Assembly (NCBI RefSeq): GCF_022814725.1
Contig: NZ_CP093442.1
Location: 1,488,001 to 1,552,000, forward strand
Direction: 5' to 3'
From: Bdellovibrio reynosensis
GTDB taxonomy: Bacteria > Bdellovibrionota > Bdellovibrionia > Bdellovibrionales > Bdellovibrionaceae
Length of the DNA: 64,000 nucleotides
Shown here: positions 53,409-61,370 of the stretch, piece after piece
Numbering within the stretch: the first letter of the stretch is position 1
How the letters are laid out: each line of letters begins with the position of its first letter
Position numbers and translations under genes: made by a program
Notes under the pieces: model-generated
What the model was told of the DNA's origin: nothing
What the model saw: the letters and a program-made list of their open reading frames with translations, nothing else
Databases searched by the model: none

Positions 53409-56400
53409 ATGAATTTAATTGATCTTTCGATTCGTCGTCCGGTGTTTGCCTGGGTTCTAATGTTTGCCTTGATCGTCTTTGGTGCGATCTGCATGAATCG
53501 CATGGGCATCAGTCAACTTCCTGACGTCGACTTCCCTATCGTTAGCGTTTCGGTTTCTTATGAAGGTGCTGCGCCTGAAGTTGTTGAAGCTGAGTTGATC
53601 GACCCGATTGAGGAACGCTTGCTTGCGATCGAGGGCATTAAAGAAATGCGCTCCTCTGCCCGTCAAGGTTCTGGCAGCGTGACTTTGGAATTTGATATTG
53701 ATCGCAACGTTGATGTTGTTTTGCAAGAGGTTCAAACCGCGTTGGGGCAATTGCGAATGCCACCGGGGGTGGACCCAGCGATTATCCGCAAACAAAATCC
53801 CGAAGAAGATCCGATCATCATTTTTTCTATTTATGGAGAATCTTCTTTAAAAGAAATGCTGAATTGGACTGAAAACTATCTGCTTGATCAAATTCGCTTC
53901 CTACCTGGCGTTGGTGAAGTAAGTATTGGCGGTTTCAGTCAGCGTAACTTGCGCGTGTGGCTTGATACTAAAAAGCTTTCTGAGATGTATTTGACCGTGA
54001 ATGACGTCGTTGAAGCGTTAAGCATGCAGCATTTAGAAAGTGCTGCGGGTCAATTCACCGAAGGCCAGCGTGAATTGCGAGTTCGTTGGTTGGGTGAAGC
54101 TGTTACGGTGGATCAAATTGCCAATATTCAGATTCTACGTCGGGGTGGACAAAGAATCCATGACCGTCAGATTTTTATTCGCGATGTGGCGACAGTGGAA
54201 GATGGTTTGTCTGACATTCGTCGTCTAGCGCGCGTTGATGGTAAGCAGGCTGTAGGCATTCAAATCCGTAAGCAACGCGGAACCAATGAAGTGACGGTTG
54301 CAGATACAGTTCGAGAGAAAATTGCTTCTATCAAAGACCGCTTTCCTCCTGGGTTTGAGTATCGTATCAACGTAGACTATACCCGCTCGACCGATGCCAC
54401 GGTTCATTTAACGATGGAAAAGCTATGGGTGGCCGCTTTAATCACGATTCTAGTGTGTTTCCTTTTCTTGGGAAGTATTCCAGCGGCGATTAATATTCTG
54501 TTTTCGATTCCAACTTCCATTGTTGGAACATTTTTGATCCTTTATTTTTCGGGCTTTACTTTAAATCTATTTACTTTGTTGGCTTTGACCCTTTCCATTT
54601 CCATCGTTGTCGACGATGCGATTATGTTACTTGAAAATATCGTGCGCCATTACCGCATGGGTAAGGGTTCGGCTAAGGCTGCTTCAGATGGATCAAAGGA
54701 AGTATTGCCTGCGGCGATCGCCGCAACATTAGCAGTTGTTGCCGTGTTCTTGCCGGTGATATTCATGGAAGGCATTATTGGAAAGTTCTTCTTCCAATTT
54801 GGTGTCACCATGAGTGCCGCGGTTTTGATTTCCTTACTTGAAGCTGTGACGATCACACCCATGCGTGCAGCAGCGTTCTTAGGCAGTGAGCCTAAGGTTT
54901 CTAAGCTTGAACATTGGTTGGATCAGCTTTTTGAAAAGTTCGCTCATTCTTATAGAGGGGTCTTGCACCACACTTTAAATTGGAAGTGGGTCATCGTTGG
55001 AAGTTCGATGGTGTTCTTCGTGGTTTCGTTATTCTTGATCACGAAAGTTCGCCAAGAGTTCGTGCCGCCACAAGATCAAGATATTATTATCGTGCAGGCA
55101 CAGACTCCTCCGGGAACTTCGTTGCAGGCTACCAGCGCTAAAGCTGGCGAAGTTGAAGAGATTTTGCGCGGAAATAAAAACATCAAAGGCTTCTTTGTAT
55201 CCGTCGGCGGTGGCGGTGGTGGTTCAAGTGTGAATCAGGTGTTCATGCCAGTGACATTGCTTCCCCGTGAAGAACGATCGCAGAATCACACTGAGATCAT
55301 GAATGACCTGCGGGGGCAGTTTAAGAAAATTAAAGGTGCTCGCATTACTATGCGTGACGTTTCTGCTCGTAACTTGGCTTCCGGCAGACAAAATCCTTTG
55401 GCGATCAATTTGCGCGGACCGGATTTAAATGTTTTACAGGCGAAATCCCAGGAACTGATAGATCGCTTGTCGAAGGAAAACCTGGCTGTAGATTTGGATA
55501 CGGATTTCCGCATGGGTATCCCAGAGCTTGTCCTAGTTCCAAATCGTAAAGCGATGTCAGAACGTGGCGTTTCCGTTCAAGACGTGGGCGAAGTTCTTTC
55601 TGCCGGTGTTGGTGGCCTTCGCCAAGGTCGCTACACAGCTGATGGTCGTCGTTACGATATTCGCTTTAAAATTAAAGAAGAATACATTCAAGCTCCGGAA
55701 GATTTTAAGAAGCTGTATGTTCGTAATAACTTCGGGAATTTAATTCCGCTTTCACAGTTGGTCTTTATTAAGGAAGAAAAATCCATTCAAGGAATCAGCC
55801 GCGTGAATCGTCAGCGTGCGATTTCTGTGTTTGGTAACTTGGCTCCGGGTGAATCGCAGGCGCGGGTATTGGATCGCACTGCTGAAATCGCGAAAGAGAT
55901 TTTGCCAGTGGGATATTCGTTTGCTTTTGAAGGAGCCTCTGCCGGATTCGCTGAATCTTTTAAAAGTCTTTATACTGCGTTGTTGATCGGTATCTTAGTG
56001 GCCTTCTTGATCCTGGCGATTCAGTTCAACTCATTCGTGCATCCAATTTCGGTTCTTGTTGCCTTACCATTCTCGGTGACCGGGGCCTTGATCGCATTGT
56101 GGATGTTCGACGTGTCTTTGAATCTATTTAGCTTTATCGGTTTGATTGTATTGATGGGTATTGCGAAAAAGAACTCGATCTTGTTGGTGGAATTCACCAA
56201 TCAGGTTCGTAAGCACGGCGAAAAGGATATCGAAAAGGCATTGCTTGAAGCCTGCCCGATTCGTCTGCGTCCGATCTTAATGACTTCGGTTGCGACCATC
56301 GCTGCCGCTGCACCTTTGGTATTTGGCAGTGGGATTGGTGCAGAAACTCGTTTGCCGATGGGTTTATCGATTATCGGTGGTACAGTTGTTTCGACCTTGC

Positions 56401-56477
56401 TAACTTTGTTTGTGGTACCGGCGCTTTATCTTTTGCTTTCAAGATTTGAGAGCAAGAAGAAGCCTGCGGAGCTTTAG
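53409..56477 (+). CDS. RND-family efflux transporter (AcrB/HAE1 type)
   Basis: This 1022-residue inner-membrane pump has the RND layout of twelve helices and two large periplasmic loops. It starts MNLIDLSIRRPVFAWVLM. The proton-relay Asp pair is in SIVVDDAIMLLENI and the partner Lys in GIAKKNSILLVEF. HAE1 members export hydrophobic toxic compounds or lipids with a membrane-fusion protein and an outer-membrane channel. Neither partner lies beside it, so they must be encoded elsewhere or be shared. It is a single-gene unit. Confidence 0.93.
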   Translation: MNLIDLSIRRPVFAWVLMFALIVFGAICMNRMGISQLPDVDFPIVSVSVSYEGAAPEVVEAELIDPIEERLLAIEGIKEMRSSARQGSGSVTLEFDIDRNVDVVLQEVQTALGQLRMPPGVDPAIIRKQNPEEDPIIIFSIYGESSLKEMLNWTENYLLDQIRFLPGVGEVSIGGFSQRNLRVWLDTKKLSEMYLTVNDVVEALSMQHLESAAGQFTEGQRELRVRWLGEAVTVDQIANIQILRRGGQRIHDRQIFIRDVATVEDGLSDIRRLARVDGKQAVGIQIRKQRGTNEVTVADTVREKIASIKDRFPPGFEYRINVDYTRSTDATVHLTMEKLWVAALITILVCFLFLGSIPAAINILFSIPTSIVGTFLILYFSGFTLNLFTLLALTLSISIVVDDAIMLLENIVRHYRMGKGSAKAASDGSKEVLPAAIAATLAVVAVFLPVIFMEGIIGKFFFQFGVTMSAAVLISLLEAVTITPMRAAAFLGSEPKVSKLEHWLDQLFEKFAHSYRGVLHHTLNWKWVIVGSSMVFFVVSLFLITKVRQEFVPPQDQDIIIVQAQTPPGTSLQATSAKAGEVEEILRGNKNIKGFFVSVGGGGGGSSVNQVFMPVTLLPREERSQNHTEIMNDLRGQFKKIKGARITMRDVSARNLASGRQNPLAINLRGPDLNVLQAKSQELIDRLSKENLAVDLDTDFRMGIPELVLVPNRKAMSERGVSVQDVGEVLSAGVGGLRQGRYTADGRRYDIRFKIKEEYIQAPEDFKKLYVRNNFGNLIPLSQLVFIKEEKSIQGISRVNRQRAISVFGNLAPGESQARVLDRTAEIAKEILPVGYSFAFEGASAGFAESFKSLYTALLIGILVAFLILAIQFNSFVHPISVLVALPFSVTGALIALWMFDVSLNLFSFIGLIVLMGIAKKNSILLVEFTNQVRKHGEKDIEKALLEACPIRLRPILMTSVATIAAAAPLVFGSGIGAETRLPMGLSIIGGTVVSTLLTLFVVPALYLLLSRFESKKKPAEL

Positions 56478-56563
56478 GAACTTGGGGAATAACGAAACAT
56501 TTTTTGCTTATCAGCCTCAAGAATCCACACAATTAATTGCTTAAAGCATAAGGATCTTGAAAG

Positions 56564-56998
56564 TTGGAATTAAACGAAAGATCGATACCTAAAAAAGAAA
56601 GTTTTTTAAACATGCAGATTTTAAATTCAACCAAAAAATTTATCTTTTTTGTTTTTGGTTGGATCTTTCTAGCCCTTGGAGTGATCGGCATTTTCCTACC
56701 ACTTCTACCGACCACGCCGTTTTTGCTTTTGACAGCATTTTGCTTTTCACGCAGTTCAGATCGTTGGCACCAATGGTTGTTACGCCAGCCTCATCTAGGA
56801 CAGCTTATTGTGGATTGGGAACGTCATGGGGTTATTCGTACTAAAGCGAAGCTACTTTCAACCGGAATCATGGTGCCGTTGGTAGCGTATTCTCTTTCAA
56901 AGCCGCACATCCCAATATATGGAAAAATTTCTGCTGCGGTAATTTGTCTGGGGGTTTTGATTTTCATTTGGTCGCGACCGAGTTCGATTAAGCCATGA
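56564..56998 (+). CDS. DUF454 (YbaN-like) inner-membrane protein
   Basis: The protein matches the YbaN/DUF454 pattern: first membrane helix with FGWIFLALGVIGIFLPLLPTTPFLLL, the motif CFSRSSDRWHQWLLRQPHLG, then HGVIRTKAKLL and two further helices. Function is unknown; some members sit by haem or tRNA genes. The start could be TTG 56564 (AAGGA upstream) or ATG 56612 (128 residues); the conserved part begins after the ATG. Confidence 0.82.
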   Translation: MELNERSIPKKESFLNMQILNSTKKFIFFVFGWIFLALGVIGIFLPLLPTTPFLLLTAFCFSRSSDRWHQWLLRQPHLGQLIVDWERHGVIRTKAKLLSTGIMVPLVAYSLSKPHIPIYGKISAAVICLGVLIFIWSRPSSIKP

Positions 56999-57366
56999 TT
57001 TCTTGTTACTCAGTCAATTGCCGAGTGAATAGCTCAAAAAATTTTTTCTGAATTCATGTCGTTTCAACTTTCTCTTGCTCAAATCAGTTTGTCTCCGATC
57101 CAATAGTAATTTACCACCGCTTCGGTTACTCAGTTTGTCATATCCAAATTGTCATGTGAGATTTCGTTGACGTGATTTCGTTGTTTTTATTTTTAAGTCT
57201 ATTCAAGCAATGGCAGAGCGAATATTTCAAAAGATGTTTTTTCTAAAATCACTTCGAATAGAGGTTAATAAAGCGTTTAGGACTGTCTATATACTTGGTC
57301 CGAGGGGTCGTAAAAATATCATTTTAAAAACTATGATATACCTTCCTCAATCTTGAGGAGAACTTT
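56999..57366. other. Intergenic region upstream of the HNH gene
   Basis: 368 nt of AT-rich sequence. It has one TTACCACCGCTTCGG at 57112-57126, matching the short palindrome of the 35.5-36.0 kb repeats, and the HNH gene's ribosome-binding site. I see no RNA gene or ORF. Confidence 0.6.
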
Positions 57367-58389
57367 ATGAATCCACTTTCGCGTTTATCAAATCTTGAAC
57401 TTGAAACTCGTTTGAAAGATTTAGTGCAAAAAGAAAGAAAGCTTTTACATGTGATTTTAGAACACATTCGCGAAATCGATGCGCGTAAACTTTATTTGGA
57501 AAAAGCTTATTCATCTATCTATGAATATTTGACGAAAGAACTTGGCTATTCGGGATCAGCGGCTATGCGCAGATTGGAGGCTGCTCGTTTGATGCGAGAT
57601 GTGCCTGAAATCGCTGAACGCATTCAAGAGGGCTCATTGAACCTTTCGCAAATCGGCGAGCTTTCGCGCGCCGTGAAAGAAAAAGAGAAAATGAGCGGCG
57701 ATAAAGTATCACCGTTGCAGAAACAAGAATTGATCGCAATGGTAAGTGGAAGGACGACTCAAGAAGCTCAGCATGAACTCGCACGAATCCTCGACTTACC
57801 TATTAAAGAGTTTGATGAGCAAAGAGTCCAAAAAGATGAATCCGTGCGTTTAGAAATCACTTTATCTAAAAATCAGTACGAAAAATTGATGCAATGTAAA
57901 GATCTGGCTGCTCATATTCTTTTGGAGGGTAATGGTTCAGTCTCCATGACTGATGTTATCGAATTCCTAGCAAATCATTATTTGGATAAGAAAATCAAAA
58001 AAACTAAAAACAAATCGGTAAAGCAAACTGCAAAAGTCGACAGACCATTAGAAAATCAAGTTGTACCAAGAAATCCGCATAGTCCTTGTTCTTCGCAAGA
58101 ACCCAAATCTTCCAAGCCTGCAATAATCACCACCGAAACGGTGGTAGAAAGAAAATCGGTAACTCCAAAATTGCGTAGGTTGATTTTTCAGCGAGATAAG
58201 TGCTGTCAGTATGTTGATTTGAAATCTGGTAAGCAGTGTAAAAGTACCTTTGCTCTTCAGGTAGATCATAGAATGTCTAAGTGGGCTGGAGGCGGTAATC
58301 ATTTAAATAATCTTCAGCTTCTGTGCGCCCAACATAATCGAAACAAATATATATCTGAAGCAGGTCTTCGAAAAAGATATTCTGAATAG
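57367..58389 (+). CDS. HNH endonuclease-family protein
   Basis: This 340-residue protein has a helical N-terminal half with ESL-type repeats (LSNLELETRLKDLVQKERKLLH, YLTKELGYSGSAAMRRLEAARLM) and a C-terminal HNH zinc-finger nuclease domain (CQYVDLKSGKQC, LQVDHRMSKWAGGGNHLNNLQLLCAQHN). Such DUF222-like HNH proteins are often present in many copies in a genome and may be mobile or defence related. The linker at 58129-58151 is encoded by the same palindromic motif found in the 35.5-36.0 kb repeats (protein TTETVVE). GGAGAA precedes the ATG. Confidence 0.85.
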   Translation: MNPLSRLSNLELETRLKDLVQKERKLLHVILEHIREIDARKLYLEKAYSSIYEYLTKELGYSGSAAMRRLEAARLMRDVPEIAERIQEGSLNLSQIGELSRAVKEKEKMSGDKVSPLQKQELIAMVSGRTTQEAQHELARILDLPIKEFDEQRVQKDESVRLEITLSKNQYEKLMQCKDLAAHILLEGNGSVSMTDVIEFLANHYLDKKIKKTKNKSVKQTAKVDRPLENQVVPRNPHSPCSSQEPKSSKPAIITTETVVERKSVTPKLRRLIFQRDKCCQYVDLKSGKQCKSTFALQVDHRMSKWAGGGNHLNNLQLLCAQHNRNKYISEAGLRKRYSE

Positions 58390-58718
58390 TTAAAGGTGAA
58401 TGGTGAGTAGGTTTAATTAAACGATTCTGTATGCAGTTGAGCGCACTGAGTGGGTGAACTGCAAATACAGAAATCTAGAAGTATTATGTTACCTCACCAA
58501 GTGCAGTTATCGAAGCTCTCTCGAGCGCGCTCCCCATCACTCAAGACCTTAAAGGTACAGCTTTGTTTGCCACTCTTAAGGCGATCATCTCCCCAAAAAA
58601 CGTCACCATCTCTCCTCCTCGACATTTCATTCTGAGAATCCCCTCCTCAAAACCTAATTAAACTCCTCCCTATAAAGCACAGTCCTTGCTCTTCAATCCG
58701 CTATCGAGGAGTTCACAC
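58390..58718. other. Intergenic region after the HNH gene
   Basis: 329 nt. A 12-bp palindrome GTTTAATTAAAC occurs at 58409-58420. The last ~130 nt are pyrimidine-rich on the plus strand. A 61-codon frame at 58450 has no support. No RNA gene seen. Confidence 0.5.
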
Positions 58719-59216
58719 ATGCTTTACAGGTTCACGATGCTTTTTCTCATTTTGGGACTGCACTTCACAGCACAGGTATTGATCGATGCTCCGAAAGCAA
58801 ATCCTCAAAGAACTCCGCAAAGCATTCCTGAAGCTCAGGAAGGAACTTATAACTTTGTAAACGGCACCGACGGGTGTCCTCTGCAAGTGGACCTGGCAAT
58901 TCAGTGCAATGGCTTTGTGATTACGCCACTGAACAACAGCGGCTCTATTCCTGAGGAACAAGAGTTCTGTGCGATTAACAAGAAAATGAAATTGAAAACT
59001 GAACGCGTTGACAAGGGCTTTCGCAAAACTAGGACCCTGGTTGAACAAAAAGACAATTGGATCAAAAAAAATGTAGTGACTGAGTTTTCTTACAAAGGCA
59101 GTACGATCAGTTTGCAATCTGAAGATGCGATCATTCTGGGCGACGACAAAACTTTTAACTGGGATATCAGCCGAAATGGCAAAGGCATGACGTGCCTATA
59201 TTCAAAAAGTCTTTAA
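58719..59216 (+). CDS. Secreted hypothetical protein
   Basis: This 165-residue protein has a signal peptide-like N terminus (MLFLILGLHFTAQVLI) and a mature domain with four cysteines (DGCPLQVDLAIQCNG, FCAINKK, MTCLYSKS), probably disulfide-bonded in the periplasm. GAGGAG lies before ATG 58719. Family not recognised. It overlaps the end of the convergent J-like gene by 4 nt. Confidence 0.72.
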   Translation: MLYRFTMLFLILGLHFTAQVLIDAPKANPQRTPQSIPEAQEGTYNFVNGTDGCPLQVDLAIQCNGFVITPLNNSGSIPEEQEFCAINKKMKLKTERVDKGFRKTRTLVEQKDNWIKKNVVTEFSYKGSTISLQSEDAIILGDDKTFNWDISRNGKGMTCLYSKSL

Positions 59217-59641
59217 CCAACTTTATTTAAGATAGCGCGATAAGCAGTTTCTAAAAAATCCACCGATTCTTTGTCGGCACGGCGAAGTGCTGCTTGATAA
59301 GCTTCCGTCACAAGCTTGATCGAAGCCCCCGCTGGGACCCCAAGGACTTCATAGGCATCCCAACTATGTCCGTTATAAATGAACATGACATTCAAGTTTT
59401 TTGCCGGAGCTGCTGCCCCCGCAGATCTTTGGCGCGCAGGATAGGGCGCTGGAGTTTGTGTTGGTTGAGAAGGCGTAAGTTCGTTTTCAGGGGGTAATGG
59501 AGTCAAAATAGGCGGTGCGCTATCCTTCGCTTTCATATTCAACTGCGTCGGACGACGCGGGCCTCCCCGCGAAACTAAGTACCAAAAGATGAAAGCTCCC
59601 GCTCCCACTAAATTCAATGTCAAAAAGTCTTGGCTATTCAT
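59213..59641 (-). CDS. Membrane-anchored J-like domain protein without HPD
   Basis: This 142-residue protein has an N-terminal membrane helix (LVGAGAFIFWYLVSRGG), a Pro/Ala-rich linker and a C-terminal J-type fold (DAYEVLGVPAGASIKLVTEAYQAAL, then FLETAYRAIL). The HPD tripeptide that activates Hsp70 is missing; that loop reads ALRRADKES. So it is a J-like protein that should not stimulate DnaK in the usual way. ATG 59641 is chosen over 59728. It is divergent from the mrp-like gene with 50 nt between starts. Confidence 0.75.
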   Translation of the reverse strand: MNSQDFLTLNLVGAGAFIFWYLVSRGGPRRPTQLNMKAKDSAPPILTPLPPENELTPSQPTQTPAPYPARQRSAGAAAPAKNLNVMFIYNGHSWDAYEVLGVPAGASIKLVTEAYQAALRRADKESVDFLETAYRAILNKVG

Positions 59642-59691
59642 CCAGATTCTATTATTCGTTGGGATCACAAAATTATCAAGGAGTCCTATCC

Positions 59692-60486
59692 ATGGCAGCC
59701 CCAAATCCCTTCGAAAAACAGACAGCAATTCCCGGAGTGAAACATATTATTGCCGTGAGTTCCGGAAAAGGCGGCGTGGGTAAAAGTACAGTCGCTACTA
59801 ATTTGGCTATGGCCCTTGGGAAAAAATCCCGCGTGGGTCTGCTTGATGCTGACATCTACGGTCCGAGTGTTCCTCGTATGTTAGGCACAATTGGACAAAA
59901 ACCTCATATTAACCCAGAAACAAATCAACTTGAGCCAATCACTCGCTACGGCATCAAACTAATGAGCATCGGTTACTTGATCGAAGAAAACGCCGCAGTA
60001 GTTTGGCGTGGACCGATGTTGTTCAAAGCCATGGATCAATTCCTCAGAGACGTAAACTGGGGCGAGCTTGATTACTTAGTTGTGGATCTTCCACCAGGCA
60101 CTGGCGATATCCAGCTAACTCTTGCGCAAAAAGTTCCAGTAGCGGGAGCGGTGGTAGTATCAACTCCACAAAACGTAGCGTTGCTTGACGTAAAAAAAGC
60201 CGTCGACATGTTCGAACGCGTAGCAGTTCCATTGTTAGGCATGGTTGAAAACATGGCCTACATGATCAACCCGGCAAACGGCGAAAAAATGCAACTCTTC
60301 CCTAAAGGAGAAATGGATTCCTACGCTGATGCAAAAGGCATCCGCAAACTTGGCGAAGTTCCATTCAACCCATCAGTAGGAATGGCCTGCGAAGCAGGAA
60401 TCCCCATCGTAGAAGCCAACGCCAACGGAGCAGAAGCAAAAGAATTCATGAAGATCGCCGACAAAATCCGCGAAATCCTTCCGTAA
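59692..60486 (+). CDS. Mrp/ApbC-type P-loop ATPase lacking the CxxC
   Basis: This 264-residue ATPase has the deviant Walker A GKGGVGKST, LLDADIYGPSVPRML and DLPPGTGDIQLTLAQK, all typical of Mrp/ApbC/Nbp35 Fe-S carrier proteins. Two features are absent: the N-terminal DUF59 domain, and the CxxC that bridges an Fe-S cluster in the dimer (usually after VENM). Here the site reads MINPANGEK, with Asn193 and Asn196 in place of the cysteines. ATG 59692 has AAGGAG upstream. It may be a non-cluster-binding Mrp or a ParA-like ATPase. Confidence 0.88.
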   Translation: MAAPNPFEKQTAIPGVKHIIAVSSGKGGVGKSTVATNLAMALGKKSRVGLLDADIYGPSVPRMLGTIGQKPHINPETNQLEPITRYGIKLMSIGYLIEENAAVVWRGPMLFKAMDQFLRDVNWGELDYLVVDLPPGTGDIQLTLAQKVPVAGAVVVSTPQNVALLDVKKAVDMFERVAVPLLGMVENMAYMINPANGEKMQLFPKGEMDSYADAKGIRKLGEVPFNPSVGMACEAGIPIVEANANGAEAKEFMKIADKIREILP

Positions 60487-60509
60487 AAAATCACAGTAAT
60501 TAAAATCTA

Positions 60510-60545
60510 AAAACGGCGAAGCAAAAAACTTCGCCGTTTTCATTT
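60510..60545 (+). terminator. Terminator of the mrp-like gene
   Basis: AAAACGGCGAAG and CTTCGCCGTTTT form a perfect 12-bp stem with a 7-nt loop, followed by a T-rich tract. Confidence 0.9.
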
Positions 60546-60582
60546 TTCCCCTCCCCAAAATTCTCTGCGAAAAAAACCGAGA

Positions 60583-60709
60583 GGGCGAATCAAAAGGGTC
60601 CAAGCGCAAGGCGGAGGATCCTTCGCGAAACGCAGGCGTACCTGTAAGGTACGTCGGAGAGAAGCGAAGGACCGCACAACGCAGTCGATTGGGCCCTTTT
60701 CATTCGCCC
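60583..60709. repeat. Structured repeat family, copy B
   Basis: Outer arms at 60583-60603 and 60689-60709 pair at 19 of 21 positions (GGGCGAATCAAAAGGG ... CCCTTTTCATTCGCCC). Conserved strings GCAAGGCGGAGG (60606-60617) and CAACGCAGTC (60677-60686) lie inside. The inner stem is CCTTCGC (60620-60626)/GCGAAGG (60664-60670), capped by CGTACC-TGTAA-GGTACG. The strings match copy A, but both stems have different sequences that still pair. Confidence 0.82.
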
Positions 60710-60764
60710 GGTGTCTCGTTTCGCGCCGGAAACTGACGTATTTTGAGAATCGACGTTCGCCCTA

Positions 60765-60794
60765 TTGAAAACACAACTTTGGTCGAAGTATTCT
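60765..60794 (+). promoter_or_regulatory. Putative sigma-70 promoter upstream of the c-di-GMP RNA
   Basis: TTGAAA (60765-60770) and TATTCT (60789-60794) with an 18-nt spacer. It would start transcription near 60801 and give a ~455-nt transcript to the terminator at 61256. A closer start near TATACT (61025-61030) is also possible. Confidence 0.4.
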
Positions 60795-60871
60795 AGTCTT
60801 GTTGAAACCACGGCTCGTAAGACTTGCCTAGAGCAAGTGAACGCTTTTGGGCCAGCGATGGAGGACACAAG

Positions 60872-60916
60872 ATGAAGCATCGTATACACGACCATCATGA
60901 TGAACCACCGAAGTGA
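60872..60916 (+). CDS. Possible 14-codon ORF upstream of the riboswitch RNA
   Basis: ATG at 60872 opens a 14-codon frame (MKHRIHDHHDEPPK, four His) with a good Shine-Dalgarno, GGAGG, 6-7 nt before it. It lies downstream of the TTGAAA/TATTCT promoter and upstream of the c-di-GMP aptamer. Too short to prove coding by sequence alone; it may be a leader peptide or chance. Confidence 0.3.
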   Translation: MKHRIHDHHDEPPK

Positions 60917-61040
60917 AGACGCGTCACTAGGATTATTAAAAAGAGGTTTTGAGTTCAGGCCTCTCTAAAGAATGATGAACAGGATGGATCTGATGATCTG
61001 TAACTCAAAGGAGGTTCCTAGGGTTATACTCGTTAGGATT

Positions 61041-61256
61041 TAGATCCTTCCTTTGCCTCAAGGCAAACCGTGGGAAACTGCGGGACGCAAAGCTAGAGGG
61101 GTGTCGGCGCAAGCCATGCCAGCCAGCTGCCAAAGGTGAGTCACCTGAGGAATCAGAGGTGTGCATATGGAAGGTTCAATTACATACAAGGATTGGTTTC
61201 ATTCCCCTTAGCTTACGAGTTATCACTGACGATTCCTCGTAAGCATTTTTGTTTTT
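61041..61256 (+). ncRNA. c-di-GMP-I (GEMM) riboswitch aptamer on a short self-terminated RNA
   Basis: The aptamer shows CAAGGCAAACC, a GAAA-capped stem (CCGTGG-GAAA-CTGCGG), GGGACGCAAAGC (61082-61093) and the second helix arm ending CCAGCCAGCTGCC; P1 closes with CCTTTG/CAAAGG. The base that contacts the ligand (G20 of Vc2) is G at 61062, which favours c-di-GMP over cGAMP variants. Hairpins follow at 61142-61161 and 61211-61244, the latter an intrinsic terminator. The next gene starts 115 nt later. Such an RNA, 'merRNA', is very abundant in attack-phase Bdellovibrio; this is probably its homologue. Confidence 0.88.
61211..61256 (+). terminator. Terminator of the c-di-GMP RNA
   Basis: GCTTACGAG (61211-61219) and CTCGTAAGC (61236-61244) form a perfect 9-bp stem across a 16-nt loop, followed by ATTTTTGTTTTT. 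Confidence 0.88.
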
Positions 61257-61370
61257 GGGGATAGTTCATTCTAAATTTACCAAAAAATTCCAGAGTTCTT
61301 TACCGAAGATGCAATCTGCCGACCGCTAATTGCAACGTGACCGCGTTCCTATTTTGCGAGAAAACAGATC

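Noticed and set aside
58450-58635. 61-codon ORF after the HNH gene
   Set aside because: No ribosome-binding site, unusual composition and no homology that I can see.
61049-61137. cGAMP-type (GEMM-Ib) variant of the riboswitch
   Set aside because: The specificity base equivalent to Vc2 G20 is G (61062), not A, so c-di-GMP is the better ligand.
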